A stretch of 64,000 nucleotides of DNA, taken from Bin87 sp965232895. Lineage in GTDB: Bacteria; Chloroflexota; Dehalococcoidia; Lucifugimonadales; UBA3495. Shown in pieces: positions 25,867 through 34,862 of this stretch. The notes beneath the pieces are model-generated. The model was not told the DNA's origin, did no database searches, and worked only from the letters and a program-made list of their open reading frames with translations. Numbering within the stretch: position 1 is the stretch's first letter; the number at the start of each line of letters is the position of its first letter. Location: NCBI GenBank assembly GCA_965232895.1, contig OZ247430.1, positions 744,001-808,000 of the forward strand. Reading direction: 5' to 3'. Both the position numbers and the translations under genes were made by a program.

Positions 25867-27207
25867 TTACAGCAGCGGCAGGTAGCGTGAGATCTCGTAG
25901 TCGGTGACGGTGGAGCGGTACTGTTCCCACTCCTGTTTCTTGTTGCGGATCAGGGTTTCGTAAACGAAATCGCCCAGGGTTCGGCGCAGCAGGTCGCTGT
26001 TTTCCGCCAGCGAAATGGCCTCGCCCATGCTGGTGGGCAGGCGTCCGATGCCGCGGGCGGTGCGCTCCTCGGCGGACATGGACGCCACGTCGCCGGTGAT
26101 GGGCGACGGCAGCGCGTATTCGTCCTCGATGCCCTTGAGTCCGGCGGCCAGCAGGGCGCTGAACGCCAGGTACGGGTTGCAGGCCGGGTCAGGGGCGCGA
26201 TATTCCACGCGCAGCGAGGTTTCATAGCCGGCCTTGTACGAGGGAACCCGTATCAAATCCAGCCGGTTGGACATGGTCCAGGACACGTGCACCGGCGCTT
26301 CGTAGCCGGGCACCAGGCGCTTGTAGGAGTTCACCCACTGGTTGGTCACCAGGGTGATTTCCGGAGCGTGGCGCAGCAGGCCGGCGATGAAACGCTTGCC
26401 GGTCACGGACAGGTGCAGGTCGTCATCGGGGTCGTAGAAGGCGTTGTTGTTGCCGCGGAACAGTGACTGGTGGGTGTGCATCCCGCTGCCGTTGGCGGCG
26501 GAAAAGGGCTTGGGCATGAAGGATGCGTAAACGCCCTGCTGCTGGGCCAGTTCCTTGATGACCAGCCGGGCGGTCATGACGTTGTCGGCCATGGTGAGGG
26601 CGTCGGTGTACTGGAGGTCGATCTCATGCTGGCTGGGCGCGCCCTCGTGGTGGGAATATTTCACCGGGATACCCATTTCGGCCAGGTTGAGCACGGTGTC
26701 CCGACGGAGATCGGAAGCGGGGTTGCTGGACAGCTGGTCATAGTAACCGTAGGTGTCCAGGGGTTCCGGCGTTTCGGCGTCCCGAAGGTAGAAGTATTCT
26801 AATTCCGGTCCCACGTAGTAGATGAAGCCCAGGCTGGCCAGACGCTCCAGATTGCGCTTCAGGACGTGACGCGGATCTCCGATGAAGGGCTCCCCCCGGG
26901 GAGTGCGGACGTCGCAGAAGATGCGGGCCACGGCGTTGCGGCGGGGACGCCAGGGCAACAGCGTGAAGGTGGTCGGGTCCGGGAAGGCGCGCATGTCGCT
27001 TTCCGTGTCGGTGCTATAGCCCTCGATGGCCGCGCCGTCGAAGCCGACGCCCAGTTCCAGGGCGTCCTCCAGGTCATCCACGGTAATGGCGAACCCCTTG
27101 AGGTTGCCGAGGATATCGGTGAACCACAGGCGGATGAACTTGACGTCGAAGTCACGGGCGCTGCGGAGCACGTACTCGCGCTCGGCAGTGTGGTGGTCAG
27201 TCAGCAC
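25867..27207 (-). CDS. glnA: Glutamine synthetase, type I
   Basis: A 446-residue enzyme that makes glutamine from glutamate, ammonia and ATP. Motifs: KFIRLWFTDILGNLKG (beta-grasp), YYVGPELEYFYLRD with metal-binding Glu residues, SHHEGAPSQHEIDLQY, the ATP-binding loop SAANGSGMHTHQSLF, and RVEYRAPDPACNPYLAFSALLAAG. The length fits the GSI-alpha class, which lacks the adenylylation site of the longer beta class. The end GISRYLPLL-like tail (YEISRYLPLL) is normal for this class. Decayed HicAB genes separate it from amt, and a second glutamine synthetase tail remains next to amt. Confidence 0.95.
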   Translation of the reverse strand: MLTDHHTAEREYVLRSARDFDVKFIRLWFTDILGNLKGFAITVDDLEDALELGVGFDGAAIEGYSTDTESDMRAFPDPTTFTLLPWRPRRNAVARIFCDVRTPRGEPFIGDPRHVLKRNLERLASLGFIYYVGPELEYFYLRDAETPEPLDTYGYYDQLSSNPASDLRRDTVLNLAEMGIPVKYSHHEGAPSQHEIDLQYTDALTMADNVMTARLVIKELAQQQGVYASFMPKPFSAANGSGMHTHQSLFRGNNNAFYDPDDDLHLSVTGKRFIAGLLRHAPEITLVTNQWVNSYKRLVPGYEAPVHVSWTMSNRLDLIRVPSYKAGYETSLRVEYRAPDPACNPYLAFSALLAAGLKGIEDEYALPSPITGDVASMSAEERTARGIGRLPTSMGEAISLAENSDLLRRTLGDFVYETLIRNKKQEWEQYRSTVTDYEISRYLPLL

Positions 27208-27225
27208 GGGAGGTCTCCTGATGCC

Positions 27226-27486
27226 TTAGTTTCTGAATCGCTCCGGTATCTTGCCGTCCAGGGCCATTAGAAACTCTTCGTCAGTGACTCCGGAATCACG
27301 GATCATGCGAGTTACCGTACCCTGGGGAATGTTGCCTCGGTGTCGATGAATGGACACAGCTAATCCCAGTCTGTCGTGTCGCAACTTATTGTGCGATCAT
27401 CTTCCGCTACCTTCGGGTCTGAAACCGAGCCGGAGGAACACAGACAGTACATCCGCCGTGCTAAGGTTGCGAAAGTAAGGGGGCAT
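27226..27486 (-). pseudogene. hicA: HicA-family toxin gene with an in-frame stop codon
   Basis: An 86-codon frame whose C-terminal half is clearly HicA: AVSIHRHRGNIPQGTVTRMI then RDSGVTDEEFLMAL. The N-terminal half LSTADVLSVFLRLGFRPEGSG also fits. Codon 30 is TGA (27397-27399), directly before SHNK, where family members have G-S-H-H and the catalytic His. The start overlaps the hicB stop as TGATG. The toxin is therefore most likely inactive, with no downstream restart that would include the active site. Confidence 0.75.
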
Positions 27487-27842
27487 CAGACAATCGGCGA
27501 CTCAATGGGATCCAAGTGGGAACTGTTGCGAATTTCCTCGTCGGTCATAAACCGTGGTTCGACCCAATGAATTTCGGTAACCCCGCCTTCATCGTGGCAT
27601 TCGGCCAGCACAGTCTCTTTCGCCGCCTGAGTCTGCGCTTCGTCAAGGACAACGACCTCCCAATTCGTTCCCGGCTCCAGGAACAGGGCCACGGCGTCGG
27701 CGATCATCGCCAGCGCCTCCTCGCGGGTCTGGCCGTCGGAGACGCAGCCGGGCATGGCGAGGCAAACTGCCGTCCACCAGAGGTTATCGGGGGGGTCAAG
27801 CTCCGGGTATTTGACCAGCACGACTTCGTACTTTTCTGCCAT
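27486..27842 (-). CDS. hicB: HicB-family antitoxin
   Basis: A 118-residue protein with the HicB partial RNase H fold: YEVVLVKYPELDP...WWTAVCLAMPGCVSDGQTREEALAMIADAVALFLE. The C-terminal extension (about residues 70-118) is acidic and may replace the usual DNA-binding domain. The start ATG overlaps the stop of the aspartic protease-like gene as TGATG, and its own stop overlaps hicA in the same way. With hicA nonsense-mutated, this antitoxin is probably a leftover. Confidence 0.85.
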   Translation of the reverse strand: MAEKYEVVLVKYPELDPPDNLWWTAVCLAMPGCVSDGQTREEALAMIADAVALFLEPGTNWEVVVLDEAQTQAAKETVLAECHDEGGVTEIHWVEPRFMTDEEIRNSSHLDPIESPIV

Positions 27843-28255
27843 CAATCCTCCTCCGCCGCCTCGCGCTTGAGGTCGTCCCAATGCACCATCCGGCTGACGG
27901 TAACGGCGCCGTTGGGGAACAGATACCCCGACAGATAGCTGTCCCAGAGCAGGCCCATACCCACGTAGGCGGGTCGCTCGGTTTCCACAACATGTACCGG
28001 CATCTGGACATCGTGCCACTCCACGTAGGCAACGTGGCGTGGCCTTTCGTAAGATGCGCCGTTGAACCTGAAATCGGAATCGCCGACCAGATCAAGGCCG
28101 AGTCCCGCGATGTCATGAGTGGGTAAAGCGAGCTGGACGTCGCTGGCGGTATCGATCTCGCACTCGATAATTCGATGGGGTTCCTCGCCGTTGGAAACGT
28201 TGACCCTGATGGTCAGGCGCCGGGCGCCGCCGTCCACTCGACCCATGATCGGCAT
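27842..28255 (-). CDS. Clan AA retropepsin-like aspartic protease
   Basis: A 137-residue single-domain protein. The active-site-like motif is IDTASDVQLALP (DTA in place of DTG), and the partner strand is YVGMGLLWDSYLSGYLFPNG, matching the GxxLL...V pattern of small bacterial retropepsin-like proteins. It would act as a homodimer. Proteins of this type often sit beside toxin-antitoxin-like genes. AGGAAACG lies before the ATG, and the stop codon overlaps hicB. Function unknown. Confidence 0.75.
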   Translation of the reverse strand: MPIMGRVDGGARRLTIRVNVSNGEEPHRIIECEIDTASDVQLALPTHDIAGLGLDLVGDSDFRFNGASYERPRHVAYVEWHDVQMPVHVVETERPAYVGMGLLWDSYLSGYLFPNGAVTVSRMVHWDDLKREAAEED

Positions 28256-28266
28256 ATTCGTTTCCT

Positions 28267-28521
28267 CTACACCCGGCCGTCGAAAGTCGCCGGATACCCG
28301 ATGCGGAAAGAAAGGTGGGGCGGTTTTACACCCTTGGGAAATTTGTACTTTTCCAGCATTCTCAAGTCGGCCTGCACCAACTGTTCATCAATCTCGTAAT
28401 GGCCGGTTTCCACGTTGAGCACCAGGTACTTGCCGTTGTGCTCCGGTTCCACCAGATGCTTGATGTCGGCGTTGTAGATGGCCCAGGCCCTTTCCCGCAG
28501 GCTTTTCGAATCAGTATCCAT
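28267..28521 (-). CDS. Small hypothetical protein, first gene of the HicB cluster
   Basis: An 84-residue charged protein: MDTDSKSLRERAWAIYNADI, then HLVEPEHNGKYLVLNVETGHYEIDE and a terminal stretch with SFRIGYPATFDGRV. The form resembles the 'hypothetical protein upstream of clan AA protease' seen in pairs in cyanobacteria and Chloroflexota, but I cannot name it. An AGGAGT sequence precedes the ATG. It ends 11 bp before the aspartic protease-like gene. Confidence 0.7.
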   Translation of the reverse strand: MDTDSKSLRERAWAIYNADIKHLVEPEHNGKYLVLNVETGHYEIDEQLVQADLRMLEKYKFPKGVKPPHLSFRIGYPATFDGRV

Positions 28522-28615
28522 CGCACTCCTCGCCAGCGCGTCACAGTTGCGGCAGGGGCGAATAATCATTCGCCCCTGCTCTCGCCGCAGCGTGTGGCAA
28601 TTGTACCACCGGGCG

Positions 28616-28783
28616 TTAGGCGTCGAAGTACTTGAAGAATTCCATGGGATGCGGGCGCAAGCGCAGGCCATCCCCGTCGCTCTTCTTGCAGTCCAGCCAG
28701 GTCCCTATGCGGTCGCAAGTCCCCGTGGGGTCGTCGGTGAAGACGCCGCCCCGCATGAGGAACCCGTTGCCGAACTCGATGAC
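28616..28783 (-). pseudogene. C-terminal remnant of a second type I glutamine synthetase
   Basis: The frame reads FGNGFLMRGGVFTDD, then GTWLDCKKSDGDGLRLRPHP and MEFFKYFDA before the stop. This is the normal end of GlnA proteins (GGVFT-D...W...YK...RLRPHP-EF--YFD). The upstream part of the gene is missing: amt ends about 20 bp before the homology starts. It must come from a different glnA than the one at 26-27 kb, which ends differently. Confidence 0.7.
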
Positions 28784-28802
28784 TGCACGCCGACAAATCA
28801 AC

Positions 28803-30023
28803 CTAGATGTTCATCCTCTCGCCGTGCTGCGTCAGGTCAATGCCAATCTCCTCTTCCTGGCTGGAGACGCGCAGGCCAATGGTGTACTTGAGGGCCAGCA
28901 GGATGATGGCGGAGATCACGAAGGACCAGGCGAAGGCGGCTCCAATGCCGATGATCTGGTAGAAAATTTGCTCAATGCGCGTTACGTCGGCATCCAGAGC
29001 GCCGAAGCCGATGCCGACGAAGATGCCGGTGGCCAGCGCGCCCCACATGCCGCCGATGCCATGAATGCCGAACACGTCCAGCGAGTCGTCGATGCGGAAC
29101 TTGTGGATCAGTTCAACGGCGATGAAGCAGGCTCCGCCGGCGCCGGCGCCGATGATGATGGCGGGCATAACGCCGACAAAGCCGGCGGCCGGGGTGATCG
29201 CGACCAGGCCGGCCACCGCGCCAGCCGCGGCGCCGCTGGCCGACGGGCGCTTGGTGATAAACCAGGAGATGATGGACCACGAGGACATTGCGGTCGCCGC
29301 GGCCACGTTGGTAACCACGAAGGCGTTGGCCGCGCTCTCGCTGGACAGGTCGAAACTGCTGCCCGCGTTGAAGCCGAACCAGCCGAACCAGAGCAGGCCG
29401 GCGCCCAGCAGCACCAGCGGAACGTTGTCGGGGGCCAGGGTCGCCGTGCCGAAACCGCTGCGACGCCCCACGATCAGCGCGGCGGCCAGGGCGGCCGTGC
29501 CCGAGGCGATGTGGACCACGGTTCCGCCAGCGAAGTCCAGCGCGAACCCGGCCTCGCTCATGCCCAATATGCTGCCCAGGTTGCCCAGCCAGCCGCCACC
29601 CCAGACCCAGTGGCACAGAGGCGCGTAAACAATGGTCACCCACAGCGCGGCGAAGATGATGTAGGACTGGAACTTGAACCGCTCGGCAAAGCCGCCGGCG
29701 ATCAGCGCGACGGTGATGATGGCGAACATGCCCTGGAAGATCATGAAGGCCTGTTCGTCCGGCCCGACGCCTATCATGCCGAACTTGCCCAGGTCGCCCA
29801 CGAACCCCAGGCCGCCGACGCTGGTGCTGAAGGCAAGGCTGTAGCCCCAGAGCACCCAGAGCACGCTGACCACCCCGATGGCGGTGATGGAGTGCATCAT
29901 CGTGCCGATCACGTTCTTGTGACGCACCAGCCCGCCGTAGAACAGCGCCAGGCCGGGCACCATCAGGAACACCAGAGCGGCTGATATCAGGAACGAGAAT
30001 ACTTCCAGCTCGGTGAACTCCAT
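28803..30023 (-). CDS. amt: Ammonium transporter (Amt family)
   Basis: A 406-residue integral membrane protein with eleven predicted helices. Hallmarks: VPGLALFYGGLVRHKNVIGTMM, a pore region with CHWVWGGGWLG, DFAGGTVVHIASG, and the twin-His region represented by VHIASG and DVFGIHGIGGMWGAL. The C-terminus DLTQHGERMN is the tail that contacts PII proteins. It takes up ammonium under nitrogen limitation. No glnK is beside it; instead a fragment of a glutamine synthetase follows. Confidence 0.95.
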   Translation of the reverse strand: MEFTELEVFSFLISAALVFLMVPGLALFYGGLVRHKNVIGTMMHSITAIGVVSVLWVLWGYSLAFSTSVGGLGFVGDLGKFGMIGVGPDEQAFMIFQGMFAIITVALIAGGFAERFKFQSYIIFAALWVTIVYAPLCHWVWGGGWLGNLGSILGMSEAGFALDFAGGTVVHIASGTAALAAALIVGRRSGFGTATLAPDNVPLVLLGAGLLWFGWFGFNAGSSFDLSSESAANAFVVTNVAAATAMSSWSIISWFITKRPSASGAAAGAVAGLVAITPAAGFVGVMPAIIIGAGAGGACFIAVELIHKFRIDDSLDVFGIHGIGGMWGALATGIFVGIGFGALDADVTRIEQIFYQIIGIGAAFAWSFVISAIILLALKYTIGLRVSSQEEEIGIDLTQHGERMNI

Positions 30024-30555
30024 GTCTCTATCTCCCCATTATTGACGGCCGGCTGATGCTGTTTCGCCCGGACACCGCCGCGGCCCGCCCGAAGGCGGAT
30101 GGCCTTACCGTAAGCGGTGGCGTTGGGATGCATTTGTCGGCGCGAAAATTTACTGAAGCAGTATGGATTTTCAGTGTTACGTACTAATGACGGAAATGTT
30201 ACAAAGTTGTTACGCGCTTACGGGCTACCCCCGGCAAAGGCAAAGTTCGACGGGCCATCACGCGTACCCGGTTTGCGGCGTGGGAACGTCAGAATCCAGA
30301 TTTACGGGATATTATGATTTGGCAGGATTGGGAGCCCCATCACAGAACGGTTCCAATCCTGATAATCCCCAAATCTTGAAAATCCTGATTCTGACGATTC
30401 ACGAAAGCAGGTCCGCATGAAACCGCAATAACTCTGGCCGCTGCGGGACGCTGTTACAATGTGCGTGTCCGACAAATCGCATTGATGGTTTTTGCAGCTG
30501 CAAACCTCATCATAATGCACCGTTTTGCTCGGCGCGAGGCGCGTCGCATCCTTTT
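30024..30555. other. Gene-free interval between amt and the DEAD-box helicase
   Basis: About 530 bp with no gene I can support. It includes sequence of the type AATCCTGATAATCCCC and AAAATCCTGATTCTGACG (30352-30400), a repeat class also seen near 32,220, and locally AT-rich stretches that could hold the amt promoter on the minus strand. Confidence 0.5.
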
Positions 30556-30664
30556 CCCCTCGAGACCAATTCCCCTCGAGACCAATTCCCCTCGAGACCA
30601 ATTCCCCTCGAGACCAATTCCCCTCGAGACCAATTCCCCTCGAGACCAATTCCCCTCGAGACCA
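30556..30664. repeat. Seven tandem copies of a 16-bp unit
   Basis: The unit CCCCTCGAGACCAATT is repeated with perfect identity; the seventh copy ends at ACCA and runs straight into the AAGGAG ribosome-binding site of the helicase gene. Each copy contains a palindromic CTCGAG. The unit is not a multiple of three, so the peptide it could encode changes frame in each copy, and it is better seen as a 5' leader element. Confidence 0.95.
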
Positions 30665-30680
30665 AGGAGTCTTTCCCTGT

Positions 30681-32156
30681 ATGCCATTTCAACCCCGTCA
30701 GGCCGGTACACGCTCCAACAATCGCCAACATGCCAACAGTCCACAGATCAACCGACCACAGCGGCACGCCGCCGTCTGCGCGGACTGCCGCGACGACACC
30801 ACCGTTCCTTTCAGGCCGACAGAGGGTCGGCCTGTTTATTGTTCATCCTGCCTGTACCTGCGGCGCAACGGCGTCGCTTCTTCCCGTTCCGCGGAAGATC
30901 GCAAACCGGCATCTCCGGTGGCCTCCGCCGGTGAAGGCCGGTCTGACGCCGCGGCACACGAATCCGTCTTCCGCGGCATGGTGCTGAATCCCGGAACCCG
31001 GACCGCCATCGCCGGCATGAATATCTCCGATCCCACTCCGATACAGGAACAGGCGATCCCGCCTTTGTTGGAAGGCCGCGATCTCATCGGCCAGGCCCGC
31101 ACCGGATCCGGCAAAACCCTGGCCTTTGCGGTACCTCTGGTGGAACAGTGCGATGCCACCGCCCGGCAGGTGCAGGCCCTGGTCCTGGTGCCAACCCGCG
31201 AGCTGGCCATCCAGGTGGGCGGCGTCGTGGAGGATCTCGCCCGGTCACAGGGCCTGCACGTCACCCTGTTGTACGGTGGCCGGTCACTGGGAAAGGACCA
31301 CCGGGCGTTGCAGCAGGGCGCGCAGATCATCATCGGCACCCCGGGCCGGACCCTGGACCATGTCCGGCAGGGCAGCCTGAAGTTGAGGTCAGTGCGATTT
31401 CTGGTGCTGGACGAAGCTGACGAGATGCTCGATAGAGGCTTCGCCCGCGACGTCGACGCCATCTTGAGCGAGACTCCGACCCAGAGGCAGACCGCGCTGT
31501 TTTCGGCCACCGTGCCGGACTGGGTGGCGAAGACCGCCAGGAAGCACCTCCACGACCCGGTCACGGTGGCCGTGGACGCCGATTTGGAAACCCTGCCCAC
31601 CGTGGAACACCTGATTTACAGCATCCAGAAGACCGACAAGATGGAGGCGCTGCGCATCCTGCTGGACCGCCGGGACGGCGCGCCGGTCCTCGTGTTCGGG
31701 AAGACCAAGCACGGCGTCAAAAGACTGGCCAGGCAACTGGATGAGGCGGGTTACCCCGTCGGCGCCCTGCAGGGCAATCTCAGTCAGGTCGCCCGCGAGC
31801 GGGTGATGCAGGATTTCCGCTCGGGGGTCGCGCCAATTCTGGTTGCCACCAACGTGGCGGCGCGAGGCCTGGACGTCGAGGGCATCGGACAGGTCATCAA
31901 CTTCGACCTCCCGGACTCGGAGCAGCTGTTCACCCACCGTGTCGGCCGCACCGGCCGCATGGGTCGCGCCGGCGAGGCCATCACGTTCATCACGCCGGAT
32001 GAAGACCGCAAGTGGCGCGAGATCGAGCGCGGCCTGGGCCGCCAGTTCACGCGCAAATCATGGACGCGGGAGCGACGGTCCACAGAACGACGCCAGCGGG
32101 CGGAAGCCGAACGAGGCGTCGAGGCCGGCGCGGTGCGGGTCAGGCCGGCGCGCTAG
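30681..32156 (+). CDS. DEAD-box RNA helicase with N-terminal zinc-ribbon-like motif
   Basis: A 491-residue ATP-dependent RNA helicase. N-terminal region: CADCRDD...GRPVYCSSC, a CxxC...CxxC ribbon near residues 30-53. The helicase core follows: Q-motif PTPIQEQAIPPLL, motif I ARTGSGKT, PTRELAIQ, TPGR, motif II LDEADEMLD, SAT, then ARGLDVEGI and HRVGRTGRMGRAG. The C-terminus is a short Arg-rich tail. The start is taken at the ATG after AAGGAG; the open frame continues upstream through the 16-bp repeats, but that part is low-complexity. Such helicases help ribosome assembly or mRNA decay, often in the cold. Confidence 0.92.
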   Translation: MPFQPRQAGTRSNNRQHANSPQINRPQRHAAVCADCRDDTTVPFRPTEGRPVYCSSCLYLRRNGVASSRSAEDRKPASPVASAGEGRSDAAAHESVFRGMVLNPGTRTAIAGMNISDPTPIQEQAIPPLLEGRDLIGQARTGSGKTLAFAVPLVEQCDATARQVQALVLVPTRELAIQVGGVVEDLARSQGLHVTLLYGGRSLGKDHRALQQGAQIIIGTPGRTLDHVRQGSLKLRSVRFLVLDEADEMLDRGFARDVDAILSETPTQRQTALFSATVPDWVAKTARKHLHDPVTVAVDADLETLPTVEHLIYSIQKTDKMEALRILLDRRDGAPVLVFGKTKHGVKRLARQLDEAGYPVGALQGNLSQVARERVMQDFRSGVAPILVATNVAARGLDVEGIGQVINFDLPDSEQLFTHRVGRTGRMGRAGEAITFITPDEDRKWREIERGLGRQFTRKSWTRERRSTERRQRAEAERGVEAGAVRVRPAR

Positions 32157-32276
32157 GCTGCGCCGGCGTCCTGTTCGCCCGGATTGAGCTGGCGCGCCTC
32201 CGTTTTGAGCAGGGCGTCAGAATCAGGGTTTTCTGGATTTACGGATTGTCAGGATTACTGACACGTGAACGAGCCG

Positions 32277-33330
32277 CTAAACATAACCCACTTCCTTGAC
32301 GCAGGAGCGCAGCACGTCAGGCTTGTCCAACAGTCGCTTGGTGGCGGCCCAGAACTCGCGGCGTAACTGCTCCAGGTCAGCGCAAACCACGTTCTTCAAT
32401 TCGACCCGTTTCAGGTAACGCCAGACCCCTTCGTCTGGGTTCAATTCCGGAGCATACCCGGGCAACTGCTCCAGTTGGATCCGCCGCGCCGCGCCTTGGG
32501 CCAGGTACTCCTTGACCGCCCGGCTGCGGTGGATGGGCGCGCCGTCCCAGATCACCAGCAACTTGCCGGGTATCTCAGCGAGCAACTGTTCCAGGAACCC
32601 GATGACGTCAGGACTCTTGCAGGAGTGGTCTTGCACCGCCAGATAAAGGTCTCCGGTCATACTGATGGCGCTAATCGCGCTCAGACGGTCGCAGCTCAGC
32701 TTCCGCCGGATTATCGGGGTCTGGGCCACCGGCGCCCAGAGCCTGCCCCGTGCCACGACACGGGGTGCGCAGCAACGCCGGGAGCAGGCAGAACCCGGAT
32801 TCGTCAGCCCACAGGATGGTCCGGCCTTCGGCTAGGGCCTTTTTTTCAGTTCGGGGAAGCGCCGGTCCCGCCAGTCCCGGACCGCATCCTCATCTCGCTG
32901 GGCGGCGCGCAGCACTGGTTTCTGCTGGCTCCAGCCGCAGCCCTTCAGTATCCGTCCCACTTGGGAAGGGTCGCAGGACACGCCAAACTCTTGCTCAATA
33001 ACCTGGGCCACCCGGCCCCGCGTCCAGACTTCCCCGCGTCCAGACTTCCCCGCAAAACCCGAAGGCCGCGGGCCCCCGGGCCAGCAACTCAGGGAGTTGG
33101 CCCCGCTGTTGGTCGCTCAGCTTGGATCGCCCGCCGGGTGGCTTGCGGTGGCGCCAGGCTGGGATGCCTCCCTGACGAGCTTTGCTGACCCACTGGCTTA
33201 CCGCGCCTCCGGTGACACCCAGGGCCGTAGCCACATCCTGCTGTTTCCAACCCTGCTGGACCAACTCCCAAGCCCGCAGCCGGCGGGCTTCCTTCCAATC
33301 GCTGGGGGCAGCATCATTCGCTATATTCAT
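32277..33330 (-). pseudogene. IS630-family transposase, frameshifted
   Basis: The N-terminal frame (from 33330) has the helix-turn-helix WELVQQGWKQQDVATALGVT and ends early. The C-terminal frame (to 32277) has the DDE parts LVIWDGAPIHRSRAVKEYL and LPGYAPELNPDEGVW. The sequence between has FVSC-like and WADESGFCLLPAL blocks in other frames. One cause is clear: a 16-bp direct duplication (33021-33052) shifts the frame. A second shift lies near 32765. The element is therefore inactive. Terminal inverted repeats were not identified with certainty. Confidence 0.8.
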
Positions 33331-33388
33331 GCGGTCGATTGTCTCACATGCCCAGTTGTCCGATCTTTAGACAATCACTCACGGATCA

Positions 33389-33676
33389 GTAATCATCGAC
33401 GAACTGGGCTTCGTGCCCCTGTCCCACACCGGCGCGGAACTGCTCTTCGAGGTCTTCAGCCAGCGCTACGAACGGGGCTCCATCCTGGTGACCACCAACC
33501 TGCCCTTCGACGAGTGGACCGAGGTCTTCGGGTCAGAACGGCTCACCGGCGCGCTGCTGGACCGCGTCACCCACCACGTGCACATCCTGGAGATGAACGG
33601 CGACAGCTACCGCCTCAGGGGCTGCCGCCAGGGTGTCGCTGCGATGCCAGCGTCGGACCGGTCAGCCGCCGGTTAG
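33389..33676 (+). pseudogene. istB: C-terminal fragment of IS21-type IstB ATPase
   Basis: The open frame starts abruptly at Walker B, VIIDELGFVPLSHTGAELLF, and goes on with sensor-like LVTTNLPFDEWTEVFGSERLTGALLDRVTHH. This is the last third of the helper ATPase of IS21 elements. The Walker A half and istA are missing; the cut is directly beside the IS630 remnant, which probably caused the truncation. Confidence 0.8.
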
Positions 33677-33738
33677 CGCCCCGCAGGTGTGAAAACCGGA
33701 CCGCCGTCAGTGCGGGGGGGCCACCCCGCCCGAGGCCG

Positions 33739-33969
33739 TCAGGCACCGCCCCGGTGGTCCGGCATTACGCCGCCCAAGTGGTACAGTTTTTCTCCGCCCT
33801 TGACACCCTTGCATACGCTCTGGACGTGGTACGCGTACCACGAGCTCTTGTCGAGGCCCTGATGCCAGACATCGGCCAGTATGTTGCTGTTGTCGGCGTT
33901 GAAGAAGTCGGGCACCCGTTTGATGGCGTTAGGGTCGATGTTGGCTCTTACGGACCGGATGGTATTCAT
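33739..33969 (-). CDS. Small hypothetical protein
   Basis: A 76-residue soluble protein: MNTIRSVRANIDPNAIKRVP, then NADNSNILADVWHQGLDKSSWYAYHV. GGAGAC lies upstream of the ATG. No family is recognised. A terminator-like hairpin sits just before it on the same strand, so it may be controlled by attenuation or simply follow another transcript's end. Confidence 0.5.
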   Translation of the reverse strand: MNTIRSVRANIDPNAIKRVPDFFNADNSNILADVWHQGLDKSSWYAYHVQSVCKGVKGGEKLYHLGGVMPDHRGGA

Positions 33970-33988
33970 GGGAGTGTCTCCTGCAAAA

Positions 33989-34020
33989 GAAAAAGCCCGC
34001 GTTTTAGCGCGGGCCTTTTT
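33989..34020. terminator. Hairpin with A/T tracts on both sides
   Basis: AAAAAGCCCGCG pairs with CGCGGGCCTTTTT around a TTTTAG loop. The flanking A and T runs make it work in both directions. It lies 20-50 bp upstream of the small minus-strand gene. Confidence 0.8.
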
Positions 34021-34467
34021 GGGCGATGCTTGGGCTTCAGGCCGAACGCATTCCGGTGGGCGTGTGGACTTTGCAATACTCAGAGCCCGGTGAGGCGTCA
34101 AGCGGGCATTGCTTGTCGTTCATGTTCCGAAAGTGGCACTGGTTCTGCGGTCATTCAAGTGTCGTCATGGGATCATTCTCCTGTCATACATGGCTGGTAC
34201 AAGTAGGTGATTAACGATAATAAGGAATGCTTCTTGCGCTGACTATTTGTGCCGGTTGAGGTGGGGTAAAACCCTCCGGCACGGAGGTGCCGGATTGATC
34301 AAAGACCGACAAGTCAGACTACCGGGGCAACGACTTATGGAACTGTGGCCGTTGGTCTGTCCGCCTACTCAGTCCCTTGGTGTTCAGCCAAGGCTTCGAC
34401 GATCTTTGTGTTGCGTCCATTCACGTTGGGTTCACTCGTGAGTACCTATCGATAGTGTTCCATCATG
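34021..34467. other. Gene-free interval in the accessory island
   Basis: About 450 bp without a supported gene. A small hairpin CCTCCGGCACGGAGG-like lies near 34,274. I see nothing else of note. Confidence 0.4.
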
Positions 34468-34860
34468 TCACCTATGGATTCGTCGTTCGGGTCGAGTCCG
34501 AGAATCTGGGCTACGACTGAGTCGATTCCGGCGACCGCGACGGCAGTTGATATACGAAAGAATGCTCGCCACCATCAGCAATTGTATCGCCGAGAGACAT
34601 GCCAACCCTCCGAATGCTTCCAAAGCTTCCAGTGCACCGCGAAGAAAGTGTTCCCTGAATCTGAGGCTCCAGAATGCGTAGAGCGTCAGTGCCACCGCTC
34701 CGAAGACAACGCCTGTCAGGAATCCAAACGTCCCCGTAACCCACGCCATACGCCATCCCACGACAGAGCCCACGATCGGTGGCAACAATATCAAAAGCGC
34801 AGGGGACAGGAAAAGCCACCAGATCCACCAAATATCAATATCTGGCCATCCTTGATACAT
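34468..34860 (-). CDS. Small membrane protein, paralogue of the upstream gene
   Basis: A 130-residue protein with four hydrophobic stretches (WWIWWLFLSPALLILLPPIV, GTFGFLTGVVFGAVALTLYA, ALEAFGGLACLSAIQLLMV) and a basic tail. It starts 2 bp after the stop of the neighbouring gene. The block PPIVGSVVGWRMAWVTGTFGFLTG aligns with PPLVGVICSWCM...SETFGFVTG of the upstream protein, so the two arose by tandem duplication. Function unknown. Confidence 0.65.
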   Translation of the reverse strand: MYQGWPDIDIWWIWWLFLSPALLILLPPIVGSVVGWRMAWVTGTFGFLTGVVFGAVALTLYAFWSLRFREHFLRGALEALEAFGGLACLSAIQLLMVASILSYINCRRGRRNRLSRSPDSRTRPERRIHR

Positions 34861-34862
34861 GT

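Noticed and set aside
27397..27399. TGA in hicA as a recoded tryptophan or selenocysteine codon
   Set aside because: Many intact genes in the window end in TGA and no SECIS-like hairpin is evident; a nonsense mutation is simpler.
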